From Irpex lacteus (Eukaryota > Basidiomycota > Agaricomycetes > Polyporales > Irpicaceae), in NCBI GenBank assembly GCA_001986395.2, contig MQVO02000004.1:1-64000 (forward strand): 64,000 nt of DNA, in the 5' to 3' direction. Shown piece by piece: positions 1 to 11,007 of this stretch (the first letter of the stretch is position 1; every line of letters begins with the position of its first letter). The position numbers were made by a program, and so were the translations under genes. Below the pieces are notes generated by a model, which made no database searches, was not told where the DNA came from, and worked only from the letters and a program-made list of their open reading frames with translations.

Positions 1-90
1 AACCTAACCTAACCTAACTAACCTAACCTAACCTAACCTAACCTAACCTAACTAACCTAACCTAACCTAACCTAACCTAACCTAACCTAA
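1..90. repeat. Telomeric repeat, CCTAA/TTAGG type
   Basis: About 18 tandem copies of the 5-mer AACCT (TTAGG on the other strand), with a few short AACT variants, begin at base 1 and stop abruptly at about base 90. The C-rich strand reads 5' to 3' inward, as expected for the left end of a chromosome. The usual fungal repeat is TTAGGG, so the 5-bp unit is either a real variant or a consistent homopolymer error (CCC read as CC). Position at the contig end and correct orientation make telomere identity strong; the exact unit is less certain. Confidence 0.9.
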
Positions 91-123
91 TCCACTTGTT
101 TGCCTTATTCCCTCGCTTCTTTG

Positions 124-1259
124 ATGACGAAAGCCAAGCCTCGAGCCGAGTGGCTCCCGGGGCAGTCTCTGCTTCTTATCAAGACTCTTCTTAAGGAGAA
201 AGCTGAGGGCCGTATGGTAGAGAATCGCTTCAAGCCAGTATGTTGGACCACTGCTGCTACTGCACTACAGACAGAGCTTCAGGTCAAACTGGCAGAGTCA
301 CAAATAAAGGCTCATTGGGCTAGGGTATGTTTCTATGCACTTCATGATCTCTGCTAATGCGTTCTGAATCTCTTGTAGCTTCGCAAAAGGTACAAGCTGC
401 TTGTTGAGCTGAAGAAGATGTCTGGATTCGGCTGGAATGAGGATCGTTACATGGTCACGGCTACGGATCAGGTATGGGAGGATGTTCTAGCGGTACGTGT
501 ACAGCAAATTGGTAACTTCATGTCTGATTACCTTGCACAGAGACACAAGAAGTACACGTGGTTCCGCACTCATCCCTTTCCTCTCCATAACGACCTCGCC
601 ACTCTCTGTGAGAACACCTTTGCCGTTGGCGAACATGCGTTTGCTGTAGGTGCACCACCTGTATCTCAGGGATTGGACGCTACACCTATTGGTGCTGGTG
701 GAGCTGGTGAGACGCAGGCTAGTGATGAGGACGAGGACGATGAGGATGCTGAAGTGGCAGTACCACAGGTGCGTGTGCAGTTTTGTCACATGTATCCAAC
801 CGCTTATGGTCTCCACAGCCATCTATTGCTGAGCTGACAGTCCCGTCAGTATCATCGACGCAATCAGCAGTACCTGCAGCATCCGGTTCTCGAACCGAAG
901 CTTGCATTGCTGACGAGACCGACTAGCGTAGTGCTAGCTTCTCTGGTAGTAAGCCCCAGTCCAAGCGATCTCGTGCAAACGGTTTTCTGCCTCTTGCACA
1001 GTCGCTGAACCGGATGGCTGAAGCGTTACGGCCTCCACCGACACCTGTCCCTGGTGCAGCTCCAACTACACCTCGTCGCAAGCGTGCATGGGCAGTTGTA
1101 GTCGCCGAAGAGAAGGACCTCCCACCGAGTCAGCTGGCGAAGATACCGAGGATTTGGAGGAATAAGCCGGAGCTTGCAGAGGAGTACCTGAGTTTCACGC
1201 CAGACATGCGACCAGCTCGAGATATTTGGGTTCAAGATGAGCTTTCCGTGGTTAACTAG
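124..1259 (+). CDS. Harbinger-associated Myb/SANT-like DNA-binding protein
   Basis: Five exons by hand (124-324, 379-492, 541-768, 819-869, 927-1259) give about 308 aa. The N-terminal half matches the fungal/plant Myb/SANT-like domain of Harbinger partners: an opening W, then a helix with RYKLLVELKKMSGFGWNED and the hallmark MVTATDQVWEDVL. An acidic linker (DEDEDDEDAE), a basic patch (PRRKRAW) and a C-terminal segment ending ARDIWVQDELSVVN follow. In related elements this protein brings the transposase to the nucleus and to the transposon ends. A TAG at 924-926 is in frame but reads well as the acceptor of a 57-bp intron with a CTGAC branch site. The start is the first ATG after the telomere; any original upstream exon would be lost. 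Confidence 0.75.
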
Positions 1260-1278
1260 ACAATGTTTTACGATCCTT

Positions 1279-2623
1279 TCAATTAATATGTGCTCGCCTC
1301 TCCAACTCCGCCTGATAACTTTCCCACATCGCCATTGCAATACGATCTCTGCGTTCCTCTGCACGTGCACGTTCCTCATCACCGATTTGTCCACCAAGCA
1401 GCATTTCCACATCGTTTTGCCCTTCTCGGTCTATGTCTCCCTGCCCTCCTACCTCCAGTTCGTCATCATTATCGTTGTCCAATGTGGCAGTCGCAGAGTT
1501 ATTGTAAACGCTATCATGATCATGGATCTGGTTGAAGGTGAAGATAGCAGCAAATGCAACCCAAATTCGGTTCTGAGTTCGGAGATCATACTCGCATGAT
1601 TGTCTGAGAATGGGAAACTGCCTTTTGCAAGCACCGAAGATACGCTCTACGACATTTCGAGCTTGTGCGTGTCGTAAGTTGAAAAGCTCTTCATGGTTTT
1701 GAGGACTAGCCACGCAAATCAATTTATTTAGAGGAACTGAAGCATAACTTGCGTACCGTTGTTGTGCAGCTCCCCATTCCCGCAAATGATACCGCACACC
1801 TCTGTACGATACCAGAAGAACATCACAAGATGGAAACCCAGCATCTGCCAGATAGTAACACCCCTCGGGAACTGCAAAGGATGTTGCGCGTGCTTTTTCA
1901 AACAGAAAGCTATCTGCAGCACTTCCTTCCCAGCCTACAAAGAGATAGATGAATAACATCTCGAACGAGCAGGCGGCAAGGAAGTTATGAGATATATTGC
2001 CATCCCGGTCACGATAACCAGCTCGGATTTGAGCAGGAACATGCGCTAGCACATGCGTACCATCTATTGCACCCTTGGCGTGCTTAAAGAATGGGTAGAA
2101 TTTTGGGTTGTTGCGGATGAGTGGCGAAAGAGGAGTTGTAGCGTCAGGGAGGCGTATGACCGTGGCTAGAAAGGCTGGGTTTGTAATTGCGTCCAGTACA
2201 TTGTTGATGACACTGACTTGACTGTGAGTGGTGGTTCAGAAGGAAAACACCCACATACCCTGATACTGTGGCAGTGCTGCGTTGAAACCGCTCTGCAATG
2301 TCACGATGGCCATTGTTATGTACACCGAGATACAAAAACATAGCCACTTTCTCCTCCAAATCGAGGTCTCTCGAATCAGCCAGTCCAGATATCAAAAACA
2401 ACTGGTGACATAGCTCTCGGAAAATGTGGCTCTCAACCCCCAAAGCATCCTTCATCCTCTGCGGATGTCCACTGATCAAGTCCTCTACCCATTGGCGGCC
2501 AGTATATTCGGAATCGTGATATGGTTCGGGATTGTATCTATTTTCCTGAGAGATAGCTGCTGCCGCCGCTGCCAATACTGCAGCAGCAACAGCGTGACGC
2601 TGAGCCTCAGTAAGATGTGCCAT
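1279..2623 (-). CDS. PIF/Harbinger DDE transposase (DDE_Tnp_4 type)
   Basis: Three exons (2623-2259, 2221-1757, 1705-1279) splice in frame to about 418 aa. The N-terminus has an Ala-rich stretch and a helical HTH-like region (GHRDIAERFQRSTATVSG). The nuclease domain follows: KGAIDGTHV carries the first Asp, YYLADAGF the second, and RNVVERIFGACKRQF the Glu, with YRGVRYHLREW and ELFNLRHAQARN between them, all typical of Harbinger nucleases. The tail is acidic then Arg/Glu-rich. Function: cut-and-paste transposition together with the convergent Myb protein. No frameshift or stop is seen, so the gene may be active despite its telomere-proximal position. Confidence 0.85.
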
Positions 2624-2796
2624 CCGAGGGTATACCGAGTGAAAACAGCAGTACGACGAAGGTCTCGTCGCGCGAGTATGTCAGGCGTGATGAGATTTGA
2701 TTGAATTTCCTTTTACAGCAGTCACAACGTTACACTAGCGCTGGTTTTAGAAACTGGGATCGCACTCAGAAATTGCCGCCGATCAGGCCCTTAGCT

Positions 2797-3083
2797 ACCG
2801 AAATCAGCGGAATATCCGCTGATTTCGGTCGTATCAGTGGGATTCCCACTTCGTTCCCTCGGTATTTACGCTGATTGCTACCAATTGCATTTAATCACAT
2901 TGTTCAGTAGTTTGAAGACCATCACGCTTTCACAGTGGGAACCCCACTGACAAACCCACTGAACGGGAAACCACTGATCTTACAAGTGGGAATACCACTG
3001 ATCGGAAAACCACTGATTTTACGTGGGCGCTTTTTCAGTGGGTTTCCCACTGACCTCGAGCACATCAGTGGGCTCACCACTTC
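2797..3083. repeat. Cluster of short palindromes, CAGTGGG/CCCACTG family
   Basis: It begins with a 33-bp near-perfect palindrome (2797-2829: 15-bp arms, ATA loop) directly beside the proposed Harbinger right end. About ten further CAGTGGG or CCCACTG units follow, often as facing pairs such as CAGTGGGTTTCCCACTG near 3039-3055. One frame reads as a repeating G-x-PLI-x-KPLIL pattern, but no gene context supports coding. Function unknown; candidates are a decayed hairpin-rich repeat or a protein-binding cluster. Confidence 0.7.
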
Positions 3084-3149
3084 TGACAACCGGATTCGTG
3101 GCCCGCAGTGCAGGGTGCTATATGTGATGCGTACGAACATGGGGCTTGA

Positions 3150-3420
3150 CTGCACGTTCTGTGAACCATCTGGCTGAACGAGTAAGTGAGTGCGTTTCGT
3201 CTTTGTTGGCAGTCGCTGACGATGCTTGCAATTGCAGTTCGCGCCCGTCCCGACTCTGCACTCGATCGACGACTACTTCGCATTGCGTCACGCTTCATGC
3301 ATCTCAGTCGATGAGACACGCGTGACGCATAACCCGTAGCTGCAAGACATGTCACCACCGATCGCGACCTTCCCTTGGAGCATCGACCGACATCTGTGAC
3401 ACAATGCATCCCGGCCCGCC
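3150..3420 (+). promoter_or_regulatory. Tyrosinase upstream region, copy 1
   Basis: The block upstream of the first tyrosinase (GTTGGCAGTCGCTGACG, CAATTGC, then a run ending GTCACGCTTCATGCA) recurs upstream of the broken tyrosinase (33840-33995, - strand) and as an orphan at 36722-36882 (- strand). Conservation in three places marks it as part of the duplicated unit and probably the promoter. No TATA box is obvious. Confidence 0.5.
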
Positions 3421-3498
3421 TCCCAATAACCCCTTCGTCCTCTGCTCACGATCTCGTCTGTTGTCACCTGTCACTGGCCTCTGCTTACCACCACTGCC

Positions 3499-6400
3499 AT
3501 GGCCCCAGTATGCATCACAGGCGTCCAAGGCACAGGCGTACACCCACGCAGAGAGATCCACGAACTCGTTGCAGACCCTCGGCAGTTCTCGCTTTTCGTC
3601 CAGGCTCTCGGTGCGTCTCTCTCTCCTAACTCACTCACTGACTCGACTCGCTCACGAATGAACGCGATGGGCAGTGCATATGCAAGAGATGGATCCCGAA
3701 GACCCTACGTCGTACTACGCCCTCGCAGGCATCCACGGCTACCCATACCAACCCTGGCCTGCCTCCCACTCTCCCTCGCACGATACTAACGCGGACACGA
3801 CGAAAAACAAGACTCAGTGGCTCGGATACTGCACTCACGGCACGGTTCTCTTCCCCACGTGGCACAGACCGTACATCCTCGCCCTCGAAGTAAGTCTCCT
3901 TTCCTCTCTCACTCACTCATCCACTCACTCACAGCGCATATAGCAACACATCCAAATTCACGCAACCCGCCTCGCCTCGCTCTACACAACCCCCGATGCC
4001 CCCTCCTGGCGCCTAGCCGCCCAATCCCTCCGCATGCCCTACTGGGACTGGGCCCTCCACCCCCTCCCACCACCAGAGGTTATCGAGTACGAAACGCTAT
4101 GGGTTACAACGTGCAGGGGTAAGAGGGAGGAGGTGCGGAACCCGCTGTTTAGCTTTGTTTTTCCTGAGGGTGTAAGGGGGGAGGGGTTTCCGAAGAAGTT
4201 CAGGGGGTGGGGGAGGACTGTTAGGTGGCCGACGAGTTGCGAGACGGATGCGAAGTCCGATGTGGATGCATTGAAGAGGTGCGTGTGTATGCGGGTGTAC
4301 TGATGTGCATAAATGAGCTGATTCGAGCGTTGGGGTGCAGAGCTCTGTCGGGACGGAACGCACAACAGACTCAAGCAGCGGTGTATAGGATGCTCGTGAA
4401 CGTACACACCTGGACGGAATTCAGCAATCACAACGCCCCATCGTGCCCGTGCTCATGCCATCGTACCTTCTCCCCGTCCTCCGCCGCCTTGTCATCGCCC
4501 CCTTCCGCAACTTCACCCTGGTCTTCGTCCACATCCCAGCCTTTGTCCTCGTCATCGTCCTCTCCCTCCTACTCCCGTACACAAGAAGCGACACCCATGG
4601 CTACAGATCCGGTCCACTATGTCGGTAAACGCGACGGTGACGACGCCAACGATATCAATAACGTACACGCAGATGACGAGCAGCGCAAGAAGAAAAGGAA
4701 GTGCCGCTGTCACTGCTCGTCACGGTCAGAAGCGAGCCTCGAAGGCATCCACGACACGCTACACAACCTGCTAGGCGGTGGAGGAAAGGCGGGGAAGGGG
4801 CATATGGCGAGCCCTGCTGTCGCTGGTGCGTACTGAGGCTCTTCGCTCTTTTGCTCACGCGCTGACGAAGGATTCAAATCTCTGAAACCTTCGATCAACC
4901 CTCACATTCGCGTTCTAACTCGCCACCGCCCCCGAAACTCGACTACGACCTCGAACGCAAACTCACCGCGTACTCGAAACCGAACCACGACCTTACAAAT
5001 CAACTACGACCTCGAACGCCAACTCGAACCTCGCACTCCATTCACCCACACACTGGCTACTCACTCATTATAGCCTACGACCCAATATTCTACTTGCATC
5101 ACACGAACGTCGATAGGCTGCTCGCTATTTGGGCGCGGCTGAATCCGGATGTGTGGGTTGGACGAAGGGAAAGTAAGGGGAATAAAGGAGGCGAGAAGGG
5201 AGATGATAATGGTAACGGAATTGGTGCTGGCGACGGCGGCGGCGGCGGCGGCAGTGGTGCTAAGAAGGGAGAGGGAGGCAGTGGCGACGTTGAGGCACAC
5301 AGAGCAGGTGGATGGTCGAGGAGGGGGACGTGGAGCGTGTCGAAGGGTGTATGGATCGATTCCCGGACGGGTGCGTACGCGTTCTGTGTTCTGAGGATAA
5401 GCTCTGATGGTCTGCGCTGCATGGATAGAGTTGACGCCTTTCGGGAGATGTATAGATGCGGAGGATGAAGAGGCGGATGGTTCGGAGAGCAGGGATGCAG
5501 AGAACGACGACAATCAGCGCGAAGAGACGAAAGGGATCGAGAGCACAAGACGTCCAGCTCGAACACGATATCGATATTGGACCTCAGAAGACGTACGCGA
5601 CATCGAATCGTTCGGATATACGTATCCTGACCTTCAAGATCTGCATCTCACCTCGAGCGACGAAGATCTCCAACGTAGCAAAATGGACATAGGGAACTCG
5701 GAGGAATGGGAGAGAGAGAAGAGAGAGGAGCTGGAGAGGAGAGTGTGCGCGATGTATGGTGAGGGTATGCAGGGGTTGTTTGCGATGGCTGGGGCGGTGG
5801 AGGAGGAAGTGGAGGGTGTGGAGGATCGGGAGAGTTCGGGTGACGAAGTGGAAGGGGAGGAGAGTGAGCGAGATTATGAGGGACAGGAAGAGGCGGCAGA
5901 GGAGGGCGTGATGCTATCAGGCGACGTCGACCCCCAACCACACCTCGCGCCTCTCCCTCTTCCTCGACCGCTCCCTCGTTCACTTCCTATCTCTAGCTCC
6001 CGCCCGTCACCTCGCGAACCCAGAGCGCATCACAATGGGAATGCTGGATCTACATCTACAGCAATGAAAGGGATGGAGAAAGAGACATGGGTGTGGGTGT
6101 GGGACTGGAAAGCCCGCGTGCTGATTCGTGAATTCGAAGTTGGAGGTGGGGAGGGCGTTGTGGTGAGGGTGTTCCTCGTACCCGCTCGCGAGCTGTACGA
6201 GCATGAGGAGTCGGTGTTGAGCCCTTTGCGAACAAATACCAAGCCTCGAGATGCATCTCCGACGTCGATACGAATGGGCTCGCTTTTCACGCTCCCAAAC
6301 ACGGCATCCTCCAATCGTACGTCTACGTCCTCTAATATGTTCACCTCCTCCGCACCTACTCCCTCCGCGGCCACTCCCTCTACATCCACAACTCTCTCCT

Positions 6401-7071
6401 CTAATAGCGTGTCCACGCTCGCTGCTGCTAGCACGCCGACCACCAACGTAAGCGAACCATCGACGCCTCCGAACTTGGCTTGGGATTACGGCTACGACCA
6501 CCCGGGATACGTAGGTTGTGTGGGGACGTTCGTGAACGAGCTGGAGACGGCGGAGATGTGCGGAAACTGTGTTGCTCGGAGGCGTTTGGGTGAGTCTAGC
6601 GACCGACCGGAGGGCTACGAAAGCTGTAAGGAGAGTAGGGAAGAGGAGGAGAGGCGAGAGGTGTCAGTGGTGCAGGGGACTGTGTATCTGAGTGAGCGCA
6701 TCGTCGAAGAGATTCACAAGGACTTCGCTATTGAAGGGGGCGATGGAGAGAGGCAGGGGATGAGGGGGCTAGAGCCGGACGTCGTGTTGCCATTCTTGCG
6801 GGAGCGGCTGAGATGGGGTGTGTGGACGGTACGTACTTTTCATTGTGTCCTTACCCCAGTCATATAATGCTCATATCCACTTTGATCTTCGACTTCGCTT
6901 TGACGCGGACTCGTTCAGGTCTCGAATAACGCTCTGATCCCGTACGCGTCTCTCGCACCTGGAGCAGTGGAGGTTGACGTGTGTGCGACGCGTTTGAGTT
7001 CGCCTGCGAGGAGTCTGTGCGGGAGCGGTGTGCTCCCGGAAGTGGGAGAGACCGTGTGGTATAAGCTGTGA
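3499..7071 (+). CDS. Tyrosinase, unusually long (998 aa)
   Basis: Type 3 copper enzyme oxidising monophenols and diphenols to quinones, as in melanin synthesis. Seven exons splice in frame (3499-3610, 3675-3889, 3944-4278, 4341-4825, 5074-5370, 5429-6828, 6919-7071). CuA ligands lie in GIHGYPYQPW and [16 protein letters not shown], where the Cys next to His fits the thioether bridge. CuB ligands are in GIHDTLHNLLGGGG and FYLHHTNVDRLL. MPYWDWA and the C-terminal YVGCVGTFVNE with CGNC also match the family. Fungal tyrosinases are usually about 550-650 aa, and the intact copy at 52408-54543 is 555 aa. The excess comes from Ser-, Lys- and Gly-rich insertions in exons 4 and 5 and a long acidic and Ser/Thr-rich insertion in exon 6. 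No signal peptide is seen. Whether the insertions are fully retained in the mRNA is not certain. Confidence 0.85.
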
Positions 7072-7437
7072 ATCTCCCTCGGAGTTGCATTCATCGTAAC
7101 GTTTTACCATGGACACAACAATAATAAAGCAGTACGTACGTATTTGAACATACTTATCACAATCCCAGCATGATTTAACGGAAGAGCAGCGCCTTAGTGA
7201 CAGGGCAATGTCGCGTGTCTGAGTTCAGTAAGAAGCTCGACTAGATGAGGTACAGATAACAAGACGCAAGGTCAGATTACAAGCAAGGTCACGGTGCACG
7301 AATAAGGAAATGAACCGAACTCAACGCCATGAGGCGTTTAGCGCCACAAGATTTGTTCTGATCAGCCACGATCGACTTTCGTACCACGTCGGTCTGTTCT
7401 CACTCATACCAGTTACTCTATCTAACTAGTCGATAGC
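7072..7437. other. Intergenic, tyrosinase 3' side to F-box gene 5' side
   Basis: 366 bp. AATAATAAAG at about 7110-7119 could serve as a polyadenylation signal for the tyrosinase. No clear TATA box or repeat is seen before the next gene. Confidence 0.4.
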
Positions 7438-8674
7438 ATGCATGTCGCGTCAGACTCTACCATGGATATCGCAGAGCAGCTGCAGTCCACTTCTCTCCAA
7501 CCAGCAACCTCACTTTTCGCCTCCCGCACTGGCATGGACGACCTAGTAGTTTACGGGGAGATCTTCAAATACCTCCTGGACTCACCTGCTTCCCTACTCC
7601 GGCTTGCTAAGACTTGCAAGACTGCGCATTCTGTCGTACATGAATACCTCTCGGGAGCGTACAACATAAATAAACACCTCCGGCCTTACTTCGACGCCCC
7701 GTTGGAGTTTCGATCCCTGCAGGCCCGCACTGCGACTCTCATTTCCGGATCCAATGCTCTCCAATCCTTCACTAAAGTCTACTACGATTATTCAGACCTG
7801 GACCTGTACGTCCCATCGAGACACAGACAGGAAGTCGGGCGATGGCTCCTGGCTCGTGGATACACTTACGAGCCACACAGCAGTCAAAACCCCGACTTTG
7901 AGGTTGAGGTGGCGATCCCGAGAGATCATGCGGAGTGGATTGCCGGGCCTTATAACACGCAAGGCATCTCTGCTGTCTTTACGTTTACTAAGCCATCGAC
8001 CTCCGTAACTCAGCTGAAGCGGAAGCAGGTGCAGCTCATAGTCGCAACGACGTCGCCTATGGCCGCCGTCCTAGCATTTCACTCCAGTACGTCGCATTTC
8101 TTTGACAATCATTTAACGTCTCTCATGCGGCCGTTTTATAGCTGTTGTGCAGAATGTAATTTCCTGGGACCGTGCATACTCGATGTACCCCCGTGTCACT
8201 CTGACATTCAAAACGGCGTTCATCGTCAACCGCGATCGTAGCGGTGGCCGATACAACAAAATCAAAAATAAGTACATCGATCGCGGCTTCGAGTTCTATG
8301 GAGACCTCAAGCAAGAGCCGGGGGGTGTTGCGTACGATGATCCCGCCTTTACTGGCCTTCCCCGGCAGCTAGGAGATGGGCACTGTTGGACGCTACCTCT
8401 CTCCATCGACGGTGTGACACCTCCACCGGCGTTCAACGCCGTCTCTCGAGCACTTACGCGCGATCCGTGTTGCTTCACCATGTGGATACTTGAACCGACG
8501 CCGTTTCCGCACCATCCTGGGTACGCACAGCTGGAGATGAAGTTCAACATCATGAAGAGCGGAGATTTACTGTATTATGACTACGTGAAGCTTGAGGACC
8601 AAAGAATCACGCTGATTCACCCGAATAGAAAGAGGCGTATAGGGCCGCAAGGGGAAGAAGAAAGCGAATTGTGA
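7438..8674 (+). CDS. F-box-like protein with nucleotidyltransferase-like signature, copy A
   Basis: Two exons (7438-8086, 8142-8674) give 393 aa. Residues about 35-75 (YGEIFKYLLDSPASLLRLAKTCK) have the shape of an F-box, which links substrates to SCF ubiquitin ligases. Residues 104-122 contain ISGSNALQ followed by SDLDLYV. This is a GS-x(14)-D-x-D pattern, the signature of the nucleotidyltransferase (Pol beta-like) fold. The third acidic residue, expected on a later strand, appears as Gln in VQLIVATTSP, so catalysis is doubtful. The second exon begins QNVISWDRAYSMYP and contains a conserved DPCCF motif. A paralogue with the same intron lies at 40689-41911. The fold call is my inference from motifs; the family has no function I can name. 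Confidence 0.7.
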
Positions 8675-9309
8675 GTTCACACCGTACTTTGTGTTGTGCG
8701 GAGCAATATTCCGAGTCACAGGCTGAGCACTGACGCTCTGTCTTCAGCTTGGACCAGGATCTTGTGGACAGTTGCGAAAAGAAAGCAGATCAGGAGCAGG
8801 TTTGTTATACATGGGATTGACGACACAATGCGAGAAATGCAATATATTCGACAGGTGGTAACACCGTGGCGTGTGCTCAGTCTTTACCACGTATGTTATG
8901 TTCTTCGGTATGTCCATCGAACACGAAACTTGAGGAACAAGAAGTCATCGAATTCCGAAATATTCACTTCGGTGCCAGGAGTTGTCACGCTGGTATGTCC
9001 CCGTAGCCGTTTCTCGTCAAAACCTGACCTCTGTGTATCTCATACGTTAGATTGTGATGAAATGAACATGTTCTCAGACTATACTAACAAGTTTTCTTAC
9101 AGCTACACGGTCATGATCGCATACAAGTTATGCATCAATAAAGCTGCCCTTGAAAGCCGCGTACGTGCCCTGCTCATCCGCTTTTACATCCACCATCATC
9201 ACCCTTCGAGCACATCCAATCCATTGCGACCTCCCAACGTCCGCACGGCCACCGCTTCAAACCCTCCGAACGTTCAACTCAACACAGCCGACCTCGAACG
9301 TCTCACCGC
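8675..9309. other. Intergenic, no supported gene
   Basis: Open frames here are short and lack a convincing start, splice pattern or motif. It separates the F-box-like gene from a broken coding fragment. Confidence 0.4.
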
Positions 9310-9603
9310 GGCCAACTGCCATACCCACCTGACACACCGCTCATCGGGTACAAGGCATTCCTCAACCGTTGATGGATCGCTCGTCTAACGAGGAACTTTA
9401 CCCTTATCGACTCCCGAGACGCTCTCAAGGCCCGTCTGGACGGTTGGCTTCACTGGGACTATTACGGTGACGCTCTCTGGCGCGAAATCTCGCAGCCGCA
9501 TATTGAGGTCTGCAACGAGATCCTGGAGCGACATGAGAGAGGAGCTGAGGGGGTAGGAGAGGAGAGAGGTGTAGGCAATTACACACTCACGGAGAGCCGT
9601 TGA
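9310..9603 (+). pseudogene. Coding fragment of unknown protein with in-frame stop
   Basis: One frame reads LPYPPDTPLIGYKAFLNR, then TGA at 9370-9372, then continues open as RNFTLIDSRDALKARLDGW and LHWDYYGDALWREISQPHIE to a stop at 9601-9603. Amino-acid use is protein-like on both sides of the stop, suggesting a decayed exon, though a missed intron around the TGA cannot be excluded. I do not recognise the family. Confidence 0.35.
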
Positions 9604-11007
9604 GTTTGGGAGGACTCGGATACGTACAAGGTAAGCAGCCCTTCACAAGCTTCACCACTGCCTTCTCTCGTCATTCTGACGCATGGAACAGTGCCGTAAA
9701 TGTTTACTAAGTGGATCTATTCGTGTATACACATACCGTCATCCTATACTTAACAGTATAGTACTGATGTCGAACGAGGACGAATACCGTATAGGCCGAA
9801 TCGACTAAGACGATGAGCAGGGATAACGACAGTCCTCCGGACTACATCGCATCTCCACTCGCGGACCATACCTGCTCAGGCTGCGACCTGCGCGTTGTGT
9901 CGTGCAGACATTGAGCATAGCCAGTACCGTAGAAGGCTGTCTGATCGCAGGTGACACGTACTTTCCACTAGAGACAGAGGTGAAGGATGTGCATTGTATA
10001 AGCTTACCGATACGGAGTGACCGACATGACCAATTTTTGCACCACTCACTCCGAGAATACAAACGACCAATGTATAACATTTAACCCGTAGTACTAACAC
10101 AACACAGGCACGAAGCGTACAGCTCAAGGAGCGAAGTAATAACGGCGACAGTCGAGCAAGAAACGAGCGTGAGGCTGGAGTGTCCAGCTAAGCCGCGGAG
10201 TTGCGTATCTACGATCGAGTCCAAGTAGTCAGACTCTCTACCGACAGTCGAGCAGTCGAGTTGACGACGTGGGCGGACAAGGAGATGACAGCAGACAGCA
10301 GACAGCACAAGTGTACAAGCGGAGGTTCAAGTGCTTAGCATTGACAGACAACGGACGGTATGTATGTATGGGCGGTGAGCGAGTAACGACAACAGTCGAC
10401 GGCAAGTAGGTAAGTCGGTTCGGTAGAGGTAGAGGTAGAGGTACGTATGTGCGGATGTGCGGATGGATGAGAGCGTATGTATGTGTGCGGATGTATGAGG
10501 GGAGTTTAGGGTACGGCAATAGATAACGAGAGTGGGAGTGGGTAGTAAGACAGGTTTGGCAAGGCAAGACAAGACATCACAAGACAGACAGAACAGGACA
10601 GAGTACAGGGGGTGCGGAGGGTGTGAAGGGAGGGTAGGAGTGGAGAGAGGAGGGGGTGGTGGAGTGAGGGGTGTGGTATATGGGAGCAGGAGCATCAAGC
10701 AGACGAAAGGGAAAGGAGAAGCGAAAAGAACAGGAAGGAAGAGGCCTGGAGGAGCAGGGCAGGGCAGGGCGCATCTATCGATCGAGCGAGAGTCCGTGTT
10801 GAGTTCTCGAGCTCGACGAGGGGGCGGATGGATGATTACCATGGTTACGAAGAAGACGAGTAGAGCGAAGAGACGAGGACGTATTAGGCGAAGGCGGGTG
10901 GGGGCGCGAACCGAAGACCAGCGGAATAACGAAAAAGTCGAGACGAGACGGAACAGGAGGTATACGAGATGACAGGTCATACGGGAACACTGGGACGACG
11001 CTCAGAT
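9604..11007. other. Intergenic, low-complexity tracts
   Basis: No gene is supported. From about 10350 to 10960 the + strand is very G/A-rich, with repeated GGTAGA, GTATGT and GGATG steps. This is the region 3' of the leftward bHLH gene. Long open frames here are composition artefacts. Confidence 0.5.

Larger units (their letters stand above)
91..2793. mobile_element. PIF/Harbinger DNA transposon, left end replaced by telomere
   Basis: A two-gene element: a Myb/SANT-like protein on + (124-1259) and a DDE nuclease on - (1279-2623), convergent and 19 bp apart, which is the standard Harbinger gene pair. A plausible right end is at 2790: read on the - strand it begins GGGCCTGATCGGCGG and is flanked by TTA at 2791-2793, fitting the 3-bp target duplication of this superfamily. 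No matching left end exists, because telomeric repeats start 33 bp upstream of the Myb start codon. Both genes appear open, so the proteins may be functional although the element can no longer move as a unit. The right boundary is inferred. Confidence 0.7.

Noticed and set aside
924..926. In-frame TAG that would truncate the Harbinger Myb-like protein
   Set aside because: A 57-bp intron from GTACCT at 870 to this TAG, with a CTGAC branch site, removes it and keeps frame into a C-terminal segment typical of the family.
5061..5566. Pro/Ser-rich open frames opposite the long tyrosinase
   Set aside because: Shadows of the Gly/acidic insertions; the + strand frame carries the copper motifs and splice sites.
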